DNA of 64,000 bases from Orientallactaga sibirica (Eukaryota; Chordata; Mammalia; Rodentia; Dipodidae), in NCBI GenBank assembly GCA_036365145.1, contig JAEOAD010000031.1:9830001-9894000 (forward strand). Direction: 5' to 3'. Of this stretch, positions 1 through 11,525 are shown in pieces (the first letter of the stretch is position 1; the number at the start of each line of letters is the position of its first letter). The translations under genes and the position numbers were made by a program. The notes under the pieces were generated by a model, which worked only from the letters and a program-made list of their open reading frames with translations, did not search any database and had not been told where the DNA came from.

Positions 1-965
1 TATGAACTAGGAAAAGCAACTTTATGGGTTGGTTACAGAACATAGATGAAATCATGCCTATGCTTAGTACAGTGCCTGAAATAAAATAAGGGTTAATTGT
101 CATTCATTTTTGATCTCTGTTGTCACTATTAGTCCTTATCTACTGCAGCAGTGAGACATCCACACAGTCAAAGCCACTGGTAACAGACTCTTGATCCTAT
201 TCTCAATGCTTCCTTTTTTTTTGTTTTTTAAACAAAGATATCTACTTCTGAGCCAGCCAAATAATATATGAACCAATCATGGGTATATTATGTATTTTTT
301 AGTACTTTTCCAGTTGGGTAGATTCTTTTATTATTTTTATAAATTATTCTATGCCTTTCTCATGGAAATAGCATTAAGATTTCTAACCCAAAAGTCTCAG
401 ATGCCAATGAATGATTTTCTAAGTATCATTTGCTCTTTTCCTATCATTATTATTCAGCCTATGATCACAGTATCTCCATTTCATAAAAATATAATATGGC
501 TGCATAAGAATCACAGGCAAATTATGGTGGAAATTAGTCAATAAACTTTTATTATACTGATCCTTAATGCTGTTATTAATATTGAGAAACCTAAAATTAA
601 TTTCTATTCAGAGTGAGATTTACTGCAGAGGCTCCAGAGACAAAGCAGACTAGAGCACTTACTGAGGTCCCTTCCGGTACCTGTGGGGCTGTGTACACTG
701 ACATCAGGATCTTCCCCATGTAAACTGGGCATGTTTCTGTTTATATATCCACTCTCGTGTGGGTTGTTTGAGTGAATAAGACATGAGGAAGGACAGCTAT
801 TAGATAATGGAAGAATTTACTTGTTTCATATAACATGAAGGGAATGTTCCTTCTGGAGAACCATGAAGAAACACAATGATGGGATGACATTGTTGCTTCC
901 TAGAAATGGTTTTAAAAGCTACAAATTACTATGATTTACTCAGTATTCCAATTCACTTTTCTTTT
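1..965. other. Intronic sequence, nothing recognised
   Basis: AT-rich non-coding sequence with no long credible open frame and no repeat that I can name. The short open frame at 290-544 has no recognisable motif and is probably chance. Confidence 0.5.
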
Positions 966-1302
966 TTGTATAACTGTTCATGTTTGTGTTTGCGTAGGTG
1001 CACATATGTGCATTTATGCATAGAGACCAGAGGACACCTTTGGGTATTCTTCCCAAAGGAATTTGAAGTGCCATCCACCTTTTTTGGGACAGAACCTCTC
1101 ATTGGCCTGGATCTCACCAAGTAGGCTAGACTGACTTGCCAGTGCATCCCAGTATCCACCTATCACTGTCTCCTCACTGTTAGGATTATAAGTATACCTC
1201 CCCTGTGTTTGGGCTTTTTTATAATGTGAGTTTTGAGGATCAAAATCAGATCTTTGTGCTTGTAAGGTAAGCACTGTACTGACTGAGATATCTCTCTCCT
1301 AG
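966..1302 (-). mobile_element. B4-type rodent SINE
   Basis: Reads in reverse: tRNA-like end near 1302 (..AGCCATCTC-like TGAGATATCTCTCTCCTAG) and a B1-like middle (GACAGAACCTCTCATTGGCCTGGATCTCACC). The arrangement is the rodent B4 composite. A related copy lies at 23355-23695. Confidence 0.65.
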
Positions 1303-1929
1303 TATGTCCCTTTCCTTACTCCTGTTTTTGACACTTTTGGCAAACTTAGTTGAGTTCTGCCAATCTGTGTTTGTTTATTCATTTAGGAATTTGTTTATTC
1401 ATTCATTCTTTCAACTGATGATGCATTAAATATTAAACCCCAAAGAATCACAAATGAGCATTATCTTACAAAGATTTTATAGTCTGCTTGGAAAAAAAAA
1501 TTAAGATGTAGCCTGCAATGCCATTCATACGATGATGTAAGAATGGCGCCACCTATGGAGTTTAGCCAGACACCAGCTCTAGCATGGACTGTCTGAGAAC
1601 ATGACATGGGTCAAAAGTGAAATTATCCTACTCACAGTTTTCAAATTTGTGATCTAGGAATGATTTTCAAATACTTAACTAGGCTCACCATTAAAATATC
1701 AGCAAATCTCACACACTGTTTTTGCATTGCCAACTACTCTTGCAAGCTGGGAGCATGTGGGTCTACAGATCTCACAATAACACAGACACATGGGTCTGGA
1801 GAGGAGCTTCTGCCAAGGCACCCCAGAGCTCCTGGTGTAAATTCCAGTCTGACAACAATAGACATGCGTGATTGCACAAGCAAGATATCAAATAGCATAT
1901 AGGTCTCTGTAGGCAGAAGACAATGGAGC

Positions 1930-2222
1930 ATGGCTAACGTACTAGCTCAACCAACAACACACCAGCCTAACAAGCAGAAGGACCTGTATTTAATCCACAG
2001 ACCCACATTTTTATAAAAGCTGAGCACAGTGGCAAGTGTACTTTGTTCCACAGAACCCACATTTGTATGAAAGCTGGGCACAAAGGCAGGTGCCATTGTA
2101 ATTTCAGAGCTAGGGTGGTAGAGACGGGTGGATCCCTTGAACTCACTGGCCAGACAAGATAAACTAATTAGGTGAGTTCCAGACTAGTAAGAGACTCTGT
2201 CTCATTTAAAAAAAAAAAAAAG
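1930..2222 (+). mobile_element. B4-type SINE with poly-A tail
   Basis: A tRNA-like head (CTAACGTACTAGCTCAACC) leads into a B1-like body (AAGCTGGGCACAAAGGCAGG...AGAGACTCTGTCTC) and a run of about 13 A at 2209-2221. The internal phrase CACAGAACCCACATTTGTATGAAAGCTG is partly repeated from about 60 bp upstream. The copy is old and diverged. Confidence 0.6.
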
Positions 2223-2283
2223 TGAATTGTTCATGAAGAACAGCATCTAAGCCTATCCTCTGTTCTATACATGTACGCACAGT

Positions 2284-2325
2284 TTCACTCACACACATAA
2301 ACACAAACACACACACACACACACG
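2284..2325 (+). repeat. (CA)n-rich microsatellite
   Basis: An imperfect CA repeat: CACTCACACACATAAACACAAAC followed by a purer (AC) run of about 18 bases. Confidence 0.85.
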
Positions 2326-2734
2326 AAGAGAGAACTGACTTAAGGACTTTGAATTTTCAATAAACAAATACAAGTTTAAAATAAGAATACCTGATTGTAA
2401 TTATAGTTGTTCTTAAAAACTATCTGTTGTTCACCTGAACTTAAGTTGAACTGGATGTCTTGTAGTGTGCATATTAAATCTGGTAAGCTTGGGTGGTAGA
2501 TTGAGGAATGATTGGAGGGCCATTCCTGATAAAGTGAATGGTATAAAGAAGAAGGGAGAAGGACAAGTGAAACTCCTGATCAAAAATTGCTTCAATCTGG
2601 TCAGAACATGTGGCAACAAAATAATGGAAAATAATGCAGTAAGAATTAGCTGCTTTGCACACCTGGTTTCAGATTCCATGACAGTTTCCCTAGTTAACTA
2701 TCTTTCCCCTGCTCCCCCAGAACCTACTTGTTGT

Positions 2735-2795
2735 ACGTCTCATTCTATAAACAAAGAAACTGAGGCTTAACTGCATTATGATCTTGGTCCAATGA
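2735..2795 (-). mobile_element. MIR fragment
   Basis: TCTCATTCTATAAACAAAGAAACTGAGGCTTAACTGC matches the reverse of the conserved MIR core (CATCTGTAAAATGGG-type region). Short ancient relic. Confidence 0.45.
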
Positions 2796-3062
2796 CACTT
2801 GCTTGGAACTTGACTTCACATGGCTCCTGCTCCCAATTCCCATCTCGCATCATCACTCATGACAGGAATGGAAGGGGAAAAGGCGAAGCAAGTGAAGAGC
2901 TGAGAGCTCTTAGAGTAGAAGTTATACTTTTTCATTTTAATCCTTTTATGTTTTTATTGCTTATTTTTGTGTGTAGGTATGTGTTCATGTATATGATGTG
3001 AGTGCCCATGTGTAGTGTGCACATTGATGTCAGGGGATATTAGGGGCTTCTCCTCTCCTTCC

Positions 3063-3225
3063 ATCTTTTTAAAAATTTTGTTTTTTGAGGTAGAGCCTTG
3101 CTCTAGCCCAGTCTGACCTGGAATTCCCTATGTAGTTTCAGAGTGGTCTCAAATTCACAGTGATACTCCTACCTCTGTCTCCCAAGTGTTGGGATTAAAG
3201 ATGTGTGGCACCATGCTTGACCTTC
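3063..3225 (-). mobile_element. B1 SINE
   Basis: Reverse-orientation B1: TTTTGAGGTAGAGCCTTGCTCTAGCCCAGTCTGACCTGG... through CTCCCAAGTGTTGGGATTAAAGATGTGTGGCACCATGC. Contains the dipodid-style segment GGAATTCCCTATGTAGTTTCAGAGTGG. Confidence 0.85.
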
Positions 3226-3234
3226 ATTCCATCT

Positions 3235-3247
3235 AAAAAAATATATT

Positions 3248-3286
<39 letters not shown>

Positions 3287-3427
3287 TGAGACGGGGGGGG
3301 CAGAGAAGAAGAAAGGGGCAGTGTGAGAGAGAGAGAGAGAATGGACACACCAGGAATTCTAGCTACTGCCAACAAATTCCAGACATGCCATCTTGTGCAT
3401 CTAACTGCTAATCTATCTATCCAGCCC
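3235..3427 (-). mobile_element. Dipodid-type tRNA-derived SINE
   Basis: In reverse, GGGCTGGATAGATAGATTAGCAGTTAG is the tRNA-like head, followed by the conserved body and a GA/TTTA-rich tail (tail at 3240-3335 on the plus strand, including (TTTA)n and a G8 run). Head is at 3427. Confidence 0.8.
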
Positions 3428-3429
3428 CT

Positions 3430-3640
3430 CCTTCCACCTCTTGTTACCTCTCTTGTTACTTCTCTTTGAGAGCTTCTGGATTCTCCTGGTTCCCCCTCCC
3501 ATTGTTGTAGGTGCAGTTGGAATTACAAATGCATGGGTCACTTTGCATCTGGCTTTATTTATGCATTGAAAGGATTGAACTTGGGTCAGCAGGTTTGCAA
3601 GCAAATGACTTTAACTAATGAGCTATTTCCCAGATTTATT
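3430..3640 (-). mobile_element. Degenerate rodent SINE (B4/B1-tRNA composite)
   Basis: Contains TTGGAATTACAAATGCATGGGTCAC and GGATTGAACTTGGGTCAGCAGGTTTGCAAGCAAATGACTTTAAC, the reverse of a tRNA-SINE/B1 composite. Diverged, so the family name is uncertain. Confidence 0.45.
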
Positions 3641-3671
3641 TTGTTTTTTTTTTTTTCAGATTATCAGATTC

Positions 3672-3737
3672 CTTGAGACAACATAGTGAATTCCAAATCA
3701 GCCTGGGCTAGAGCAAGACCCTACCTTGAAAAACTAT
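3672..3737 (+). mobile_element. B1 3' fragment
   Basis: CCTTGAGACAACATAGTGAATTCCAAATCAGCCTGGGCTAGAGCAAGACCCTACCTTG is the right half of the dipodid B1 consensus seen whole at 6205-6347. Confidence 0.7.
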
Positions 3738-3779
3738 ATATATATATATATATATTATATAAAATGTGTGTGTGTGTAT
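3738..3779 (+). repeat. (TA)n/(GT)n microsatellite
   Basis: A TATATA run followed by TGTGTGTGTGTG. It sits where the tail of the adjacent B1 fragment would be and probably grew from it. Confidence 0.8.
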
Positions 3780-3942
3780 TATCAGATCCCTAATCTCTGC
3801 CTAAGTTGCTCAGTTAGCATTAGTTAGAGTCTCTGATGCTTCCGTAACCTGGGAAGTCACCTTCATTTCTAAGTAACATTCCTATTTGCTAAGCTCGTGG
3901 TAGAATCTTTCAGTGAAGCTACATAAGTTGAGGATGGCATGG

Positions 3943-4319
3943 TGTATGGCACAATGCAGGCCTGGTCCTAGCCAGACCACATGGCAGAGAAACCAGGAAG
4001 TGGCTTCTGTGAACATGGCATTCTGCGCAGGCCTGGCATGACAACAGCTACAGTCCCATGCTCACGAGAAACCTGCTATGAGATGATCTGTCTGGAGACA
4101 GGCTGTCATTGGTCACAAAAAGGGGACCACCCCATACAATGATTAGCCAGCCAAGCCCCTTAAAACTCGCTGTACTTCCTCAATAAACGAGTTTGCGTCA
4201 GCTCACCCTCTGCTGCTTCCACCCAACTCCGGGAGGCTGTGTTGTGGCTCAGCACCTCTCATCCCTAACTCAGCAGAGACCCTGCCATCCCTGGGCTGGC
4301 TCTAGGGGGAACCCCAACA
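3943..4319 (+). mobile_element. Solo LTR of an endogenous retrovirus (ERVK-like)
   Basis: A 377-bp block starts TGTATGG and ends CCAACA, the TGT...ACA ends expected of a retroviral LTR. It is flanked by a perfect 6-bp duplication, GCATGG (3937-3942 and 4320-4325). A poly-A signal AATAAA lies at 4182-4187, with a TATA-like CCTTAAAAC about 24 bp upstream. It is more GC-rich than the surrounding intron. No internal viral sequence remains next to it, so it is best read as a recombined solo LTR. The 6-bp duplication favours a class II (ERVK/IAP-like) element. Plus orientation is set by AATAAA and is opposite to the gene. Confidence 0.8.
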
Positions 4320-4325
4320 GCATGG

Positions 4326-5944
4326 GGATTGGGAGATAAAGGAAAGAGAAAAGCAGTACTGGATAGTCCATGGAGGGCATTGAATTGAACTAGGAAGAAG
4401 CCTGATTCTTGAAACTATAGTGCTCAATAGATGTTTCATAGTGGTAATACAGAGAAGGCACGAAGCAGGAACAAGCCTCCTCTGTCTAGTTTACATTGTT
4501 CATTCCTTCCTCTACTGGGCAGAAGAAACAAATCATTGGACTAGTGGGCCTCAGAAAGCCAAAGTTATTTATAGATATAGTAGGCTTTAGAGAGGAAAGT
4601 TTTGTCTAGAGCAGTAAGATGCTTAAATTCTGTCCAATATTTGACACCAGTATTTACTATCAATGTTTTCATATCCCCACTAATGGATACTTTAATACAC
4701 ATACTCAGCGTCCTCAAATTGAACTGATTTATATAATTATAAAAATGATAAGTTCAGTGCTTCCCTCTCTAGCGATAGTAACTAAGTGAATGATCATTTT
4801 AAGTGTAAGATTCCTGAGAAATTTGGAATTATTTCATGCAAAATAAAACCTTAGTCAGATCTCCCTGCATAATGGTGCTTTTACATGATTTGGCAGGGCC
4901 AGTTTGCTTTATTTTGATGAGTTGCAGAGTGATAAAAAATATTAGTAGAAGTTCTAACTTTGTGATCATTTTTTCCCCAGTAGCTACTTTCCAAAATAAC
5001 AGGCAGATCCTTCGGCACGCTCATGCAAGTTAATCATACATTCTTCCCTCCTAGGTTTCTTTAGCTGATCCATTAAGCTAATTAACTTTGGGTACCTACA
5101 CCTTATTAAAAGCTGCTACTCTGCTTATTTGCAAAATAATAATTTTGAGGTCATGGTTGTCAACTAATATTAATTATGACTAATGTAATTCTCCCCATTA
5201 ACAGCACAACTACCACTGCAGTCAAGGTCATGTTCTGGTCTTCGTCACTCTTCACATGATATTGATCACAGTGCCTGTCACTTAGTGGCAACTCATTAAA
5301 TCGTCAAGAAATGACTGTAAATCACTAGAATTCCCTGGCCTCTAAACTGTTCTTGCACGTAAAGCTCATTGTGGAAAATATCATCATTCTCAACAGGAAT
5401 CTTGATCCCTCATACACTCTTTGAACACATCCTATTTTTATGTTTTTCCCCATTAATGTTGTAGCTCTCCATATTTAACTATACTTATTTCTTACTTGGA
5501 ATTTCTTCTTTGAGGTTCCCTATGCTACAATCTTTTCCTCTTCTCTCCATAGCCCATCTGAATCCAGAAGTGAATGGTCTGGGTAGAGGATGGAGCGTTT
5601 TTACCATGTTTAATCCAAGTAGAAAATATCTAGAACTTCCACAAACATACACTGTGTCTGTCACCACAGAGGAGGGAGGATAAGAAAATCATTGTCTATA
5701 GGCATGCAAGCTTTATATGTCCTTGGTAGGCAATGGTCCAGGAAAGAGGAGAAAGGAAAGCACTCGAAGGGAACATTTCGTAGGTCCATTGCACTCTCTC
5801 CAACACATATTTAGAGTAAGAAACCTGATCTTAAAAAGTTTCCTTAGACAGACTATAGATGATCCTCCATGATACAAAGTATTAGCCAAAATAGAAAGCC
5901 AATAGGGTTGTTACTATTATTGCATCATTCTATTGACTGTCACT
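4326..5944. other. Intronic sequence, mostly unique
   Basis: No gene seen. 5265-5305 (CACAGTGCCTGTCACTTAGTGGCAACTCATTAAAT) resembles the end of a MIR/L2 element. 5050-5220 is AT-rich with several TAAT-type homeodomain-like sites. Confidence 0.45.
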
Positions 5945-6185
5945 TATCATAACAATAGCTAAGATTTATTGAGTGTTTATTATATGTTAGTGCAATGCTA
6001 AATATTTTTACAATTACTTGATGAGGTTTTTTTTTTTTTTTTTTTTTTACCTTCACAACTTTCCAGTTACTAGAAAGTAAACCTTGGAGATATTAAGAAG
6101 TAGGTGAAAGGTTACTAGCTAGAAGGTAAATTCCAGAATTCTGGTTCTAAAAATCGGCCCTCATGCCCTGCCCTATCTACCATAG
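5945..6185. mobile_element. MIR-family relic interrupted by a T22 tract
   Basis: TTTATTGAGTGTTTATTATATGTTAG..., then CTTCACAACTTTCCAG...TAGCTAGAAGGTAAATTCCAGAATTCTGG follow the order of a MIR/MIR3 element. A pure T run (6027-6048) sits in the middle. Confidence 0.45.
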
Positions 6186-6204
6186 ATTAAAGATCAGACT
6201 AGAA

Positions 6205-6347
6205 GCTGGGTGTGGTGGCGCATGCCTTTAATCCCAGCACTCAGGAGGCAGAGGTAGGAGGATCGCCGAGAGTTCGAGGCCACCCTGAGACTACATAGTG
6301 AATTCCAGGTCAGCCTGAGCCAGACTGAGACCCTACCTCAAAAAACC
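6205..6347 (+). mobile_element. B1 SINE, well preserved
   Basis: A near-complete B1: GCTGGGTGTGGTGGCGCATGCCTTTAATCCCAGCACTC, GGAGGATCGCCGAGAGTTCGAGGCC (B-box region), then CCTGAGACTACATAGTGAATTCCAGGTCAGCC and CCTACCTCAAAAAACC. Confidence 0.93.
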
Positions 6348-8640
6348 AAATTGATTGTTCATAAAAAGACACAGAAATATAAATCTGTAATTAGGCTTGA
6401 ACTTTAAATTCATGTGAACTTGATCCATGGGGAAAAAATAGCCTAAATGAAGCACCCTTCATAGATTAAAATTTAAGAATCACTAAAAATGTTAATTTAC
6501 CAATAGTTTGTTTAAAATAAAATATTAATTCACATCTGGTGATACCACCGTGATCCTTAGTTAGCAAGAAGAAATCTCCCCACAGTACTTCGTAGTAAAC
6601 CTTCATAGTTAGGTGCTGATTTCCCCTTGTCTTATCTCAGTCGCCTACCCCCCCCCCCAACTGTTTCTAGAATAATGTCAACTCGGAGCAGAACAGTAAA
6701 ATATTATCAAGAACATAAATAGGAGAAGAAATAAAAATTTAATATGGCCATATTTTAATGTGGGATTCACATATACTTATGTAGAGATTTACTTGAGTGG
6801 GTTAATGACTTGAAAAATGTATTTCCTTCCCTTCCAAATCCATTTCTCCCAGAAATTATGAGAAGAATCCTCTGAGTTGCCCAATAAGTATTGCTTCCTG
6901 CTCTGCCTGTGTTTCCCCTGAATAGATTTACAACAGTGCAAGAATCTCTCTGCACACAAATTCAATCAGGAAAAATTACTATTGGATGTACACACTAATT
7001 TATACACTTTAGGTTTTTGTAGGTGTGAGAGCAAAACAAATCCAAAACAATAGGGCATATAAACCTTGAGTATGATGTGTTCATTTCTTCTTCATCAGTT
7101 ATCTCTGTACTATAGACCTCTTCTGGGAGGAAGTCCTGTGCATTTAATCAAGCTCTACATACCTCCTTGCAGGAGCCCAGAAACACATGGAGCATTCATC
7201 ACTGCAATGGTAATGATGTCGTTCCCCTGATCAATTTTTACATTCTCCAGTGTCAGATATTTTGGCAGCAGGTAGAAAAGTAAAAGAGAAGGGACCAACT
7301 AATGGATCCTATTTAAGGACATTTGATGAAAATGTTGACTGGCCCATGACCGATTTTATTCTTAGCGCTTAAGTGTTAGTTAGTTAGTCAATTTGAATGT
7401 TAATTAGCCATAATAACAAAGAGTGTCTCTTTTTATGATCCTCTTAGAATGTATCCAGGGGCTAATAAGCAATGGGTGCATCCCATAAATATAATAAGTA
7501 AATAAATTAGCATCAGTTAATTTAAATATAAGCAAACTGCACTGTGAGGCCCTTCCTCTGCTCTCTTCATTTTGCTTATTTTCCTCTCAGCATCTCTTTT
7601 CCTCGCCTCATCAATTTCATGATCCAAACAATATACTCTACAGCTGAAGAGCAAGGTCAGATATTATTGAATTTGGTGTAAAGCAAGTGGACCTCTTTTA
7701 CTTTTTAGACACATGTTGTCCAATAATGGGTGTTTAGAATAAAGGTCAAAGGAAATGAGATTCATAAAACTCTGCTTGTGCAGAAAACGAGATTCACCAT
7801 GGTGTGTAACCCAGACAGTTAGCAAAGGCATCAGAAAGGTTAATTTGGCCAAATAGCTACATATGTTCCACTTTTTAAAAGCTGAAACAGCTAGGTAAGT
7901 GAATGATCAAGTATCTCAACCCCACTGAAATAATTTATTGTGTGTGTAGATGGAACTTAAGAGGCCTGAATTCTCTTCCCCTGGCTGAACTAAAATTCCT
8001 TGCAGGTGCTCCACTTTGGAAGATTGAATGAAGTCAGAGAAAACTTACACAATGGCTCCCAATAACTTATATTTTGGTAAATTGTTTTCCAGTGTGGGGC
8101 AGGCAGAGCCACAGACACAGAGAAACATCATATCTAGCAGAAGAATAAAAACGTTATTGAAGAAAAATCATCATCATATTAACTTTAACCCCTGTTAAAG
8201 TTATCCAGCTCAATACTGATACCCAGATTGCAGTAGTGGATGCATAAACAAATTCCCCAAATCCAAAAGAGAAAGGCAAAAACTTAGAGACTGAGTCAAT
8301 ATTGATGTTAGAAGTTTAGACTGTGGGATGGCCTCTATGGGAATGCCAGCCCTCAAGTGGCACATGCCAGAGTTCTCAGAGAATGAAACTCTGGGGTTTT
8401 AATTGGAGAAGCCCTGGCTAGTAAGCTTCTCTCTCAAAGAAGCATGCATCATACTCAGTGTGGCTGCTCTGTGAGGCTACAGGATGAGTTAAGAGCAGTT
8501 TCTAACATGCTTAGATTGATATATTCCTTTTAGTGTTTTACTCTTTCCTTCTTTCACTGTGCATGTGACTTAATTTCCAGGGAACAGCTTTGAACAGAAG
8601 CTGCCACATTACCTATCTGTAGGTATGGACAAGCTCATTT
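6348..8640. other. Intronic sequence, no gene; possible conserved non-coding block
   Basis: No repeat family recognised. 7320-7545 is low in repeats, AT-rich and dense in TAATTAG, TTAATTT and AATAAATTAGCATCAG motifs, the texture of a conserved regulatory element. C10 tract at 6649-6658. Confidence 0.35.
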
Positions 8641-8867
8641 TTTAAATTAATTAATTAATTTATTTATTTATTTATTTATTTATTGAGAGAGAAAGATAGG
8701 CAGATATATAGAGAGAATGGGCATGTCAGGGCTTGCATCCATTGCAAACAAACGCCAGATGTATGCACCACCTTGTGCATCTGGCTTGCATGGGTACTGG
8801 GGAATCAAACCTGGGTCCTTTGGCTCTTCAGGCAAAAGCCTTAACTGCTAAGCCATCTCCTTAGCCC
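8641..8867 (-). mobile_element. Dipodid-type tRNA-derived SINE
   Basis: Reverse orientation: head near 8867 (GGGGCTAAGGAGATGGCTTAGCAGTTAAGGC on the minus strand), tail (TTTA)n at 8641-8682. Flanking GGACAAGCTCATT / GGACAACCTCATT looks like an aged target-site duplication. Confidence 0.88.
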
Positions 8868-8912
8868 CTGGACAACCTCATTGTAAAGGTCACCATCCAT
8901 CCTTATTTTATC

Positions 8913-9150
8913 TGTGGTGGTTTGAATGTCCCATAGCCTCGTGTGTTTGTGATTAAGTCTTACATTCAATGCACTGCTGGTGGAACCTTTGGAGAGTGGC
9001 CTTACTGGAGGAGGTGTGTCAGTGGGGGGCGGCCTTGAGGTTTATAATCCAACTCCCACTTGCCAGTCTGAGTCAACTCACTTTTGCTGCTTCCTCCTTG
9101 ATGTTGATATGTGATGAGATGAGCCAACATCCTATTCATACCATGCTTTC
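8913..9150 (+). mobile_element. MaLR-like LTR fragment, plus orientation
   Basis: Begins TGTGGTGGTTTGAATGTCCCATAGCCTC, the terminal motif of the LTR family seen repeatedly in this window. It continues with TGGTGGAACCTTTGGAGAGTGGCC. It abuts a minus-oriented element of the same family, so the right boundary is approximate. Confidence 0.6.
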
Positions 9151-10917
9151 CCTGCCAAGAAGAAATTTCTCCTCGAAGCAACTGATGAGAGGAAAGTGTT
9201 TATTTCATGCAAAAAGTCTCAGGGGGAAGTTTCATCATGGTGTAGAAAGTACAGTAACTGGCTCACATTTCCATATATCATCAGCAGAGAGAGAACAGTA
9301 AGAGCAAGTTAGCTCTGAACATTCAATAGGCTGAACTAACCAACCCCAAGGTCCACCCCTAGCAACACACCTTCTCCAGCAAGACCCCACCTCCCAAAGG
9401 CTCCAGGAGCTGGGGGCTAAGCAGAAGCTTAATCACAAAGACTTGGGGCTATGAGAGACATTTTATATTAAAAATATTTTGCCTCTGGTTCCCATGGATT
9501 CATGACACAATGCAAAAGGCACTCAATTTAATTGTAAAAGTCCCCATAGTTTTTAAACATCCCAATACCACTTGAAAGTCCAAAGTCTCACTTGATATTT
9601 AGTACCATATCTTAACTGAGAGTCCTATAAAATAGAAACACAAGTTACATACTTTTAACACATAATGACACAGAATAAACATTCTCACTGAAAAAGCAAG
9701 GCATAACAAAGAAAGATTAGACCAAAAGAAGATCAAAAACAAGCAGGGCAGGGCTGGAGAGATGGCTTAGCAGTTAAGGCATTTGACTGCAAAGCCAAAG
9801 GATCCCAGTTCAATTCTCCAGGACCCATGTAAGCCAGATGCACAGGGGAGTGCATGCATCTGGAGTTCGTTCGCAGTGGCTGGAGGCCCTGGTGTACCTA
9901 TTCTCTCCCTCTCTCTCACACACAGACACATAAATAAATAAAATATATTTAAAAAAAAAACAAGCAGGACAAACATCAAAGTCTACAACTCCATGTCTAC
10001 CATCTGGGAGCAATGATGACCTTGGGCTCCAAAAGGTCCAATTCCACCCCTCCACTGTGCTGCTTGCATTCCAGGATAGAGCTTCATTTCCATCCAAGCC
10101 ACACTGAGCAAATTTCCTTGGTAGCTTTTCCATAGTCATGGCATCTCCAAAATCTTGGGGTCCACAGCAACCCATCTTCATATTTCCATACAGTGGCCCC
10201 ACAGGACTTCCACGCAGGGACTGTGGCCCTGCCTCACAGTGCTGCATCTTATCAGCTCCTGGAATCACGGTTGCATTTCAAAACACTATTTCTTGCATTT
10301 GCCATGTTTCCAAAAGCAGTACCAGGTAGACTTTGCCATCCAATGTACAAGTAGGCAGGGAAGGGGTGAAGCTTGGCCTTAAGGAGCGGGATAGTACTTT
10401 AGCACTCTTTCCTTAGGCCCATCAAACCCTGTTGACAGCACTGCAAGGTTTCTCTATTCCATGGTTCCAAACACTTCCATATTCCTCCTGAAAGCTAGTC
10501 ACAAAAGACCAAAAACCACATGATGTTTCATTGCATCAATAATCCCACTTTCTTGTAACCAATTTTCTAGAATAGTTAGCTTCTTGGTTTAAGGATGAAA
10601 AACACCCTCCTAGAAGCAGTTGAGGGGAAAAAAAGTTTATATCAGTATTACGATTGTTGAAGATAAGTCTCATCATGGTAGTAAAGTATGGCAACTAGCT
10701 CATATCTATCTCCATACATCAGTGGCAGAGAGAGAAAAAGATCAAGCTAGATCTGAACTTCCAATGGGTGGAACTAACCACGTCCAAGGCCTATCCCAGC
10801 AACACACCTCTGCCAGCATCCTACCACCTCTCAAAGACTCCACCAGCTGAGGTCTAAGTAGGAAGTTTAATAACAAGCACTTGAGGCTATAGGAAACATT
10901 TTCCATTCAAACCACCA
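9150..10917 (-). mobile_element. MaLR-like non-autonomous LTR element (two LTRs plus interior)
   Basis: On the minus strand a 5' LTR runs from 10917 (TGGTGGTTTGAATGG) to about 10590 and a 3' LTR covers about 9470-9150. They share matched blocks such as GAAAGTGTTTATTT / AAAAAGTTTATAT, CACACCTTCTCCAGC / CACACCTCTGCCAGC and TTGGGGCTATGAGAGACATTTT / TTGAGGCTATAGGAAACATTTT. The interior of about 1.1 kb (9470-10590) has no retroviral reading frame but shares GTCCCCATAGT..., with the interior of the element at 15862-18046. A young SINE (9751-9960) is inserted in it. Non-coding interior plus short LTRs is typical of ERVL-MaLR elements; that assignment is inference. The 152-codon frame at 9810-10268 crosses SINE and interior and is not a gene. 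Confidence 0.6.
9751..9960 (+). mobile_element. Dipodid-type tRNA-derived SINE with intact target-site duplication
   Basis: GGGCTGGAGAGATGGCTTAG (A-box region) starts the element; it ends with TCTCTC, AATAAATAAAATA and a poly-A run. A 13-bp direct repeat AAAAACAAGCAGG flanks it (9735-9747 and 9956-9968), showing target-primed insertion into the LTR element's interior. Confidence 0.95.
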
Positions 10918-11525
10918 AACTATTCAAGTTTCTTCTCCCCACCTATTAGACATGCGGTCACTGGGCAGCAAGAGTGAAAGGAACTTTATTTAGTATGAAG
11001 GAATTCATAGAGAATCCTTGAATCCCAGGCCAGCTGAGTCATACCTCTTCATTTTTTCCACCAGGTTGCCAGCCTCTGTCTCTTCCTCATGCCTCAGAAA
11101 TCAGTGGCATGTGCACAGCTGAGTCACCCTCAAACACATTGTTTCCAGTAGATTTCATCTTGCACATGATATGGTCTCTATGACTAGATGATATTCAGTA
11201 TGGCTTCGACAGCATTGCAGATAAGGATGGTTCCAGTCAGCAGGACCCATCCCTATACTGATATACTGTCTTACAGCCACCTGCTAGGGCCCCTTCTCTT
11301 TATTCCCAAAGTGAAGAAAGTTCCTGTCAACATTTCCTATCACTGGACCTAGTTAAATAATTTAACCTAAAGCAGAATAGCCTCAGGCTCTAGGCCTCTT
11401 TGATTCCTTCAGGCTTTTATCCTAAGCTCCTCTTTATCTCTGCTATCCTCTGTGCTAACGTGATATTATTAAAGTGAAAGGCTGTTCAGAAAGGGTACAG
11501 TATAAAGAAAAAAAAAAGGGACAGA
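10918..11525. other. Intronic sequence, nothing recognised
   Basis: No gene or named repeat seen. Ends in an A-rich stretch near 11507-11517. Confidence 0.4.

Noticed and set aside
9810..10268. 152-codon minus frame
   Set aside because: Crosses a SINE and the non-coding interior of a MaLR-like element; no retroviral or cellular protein motif.
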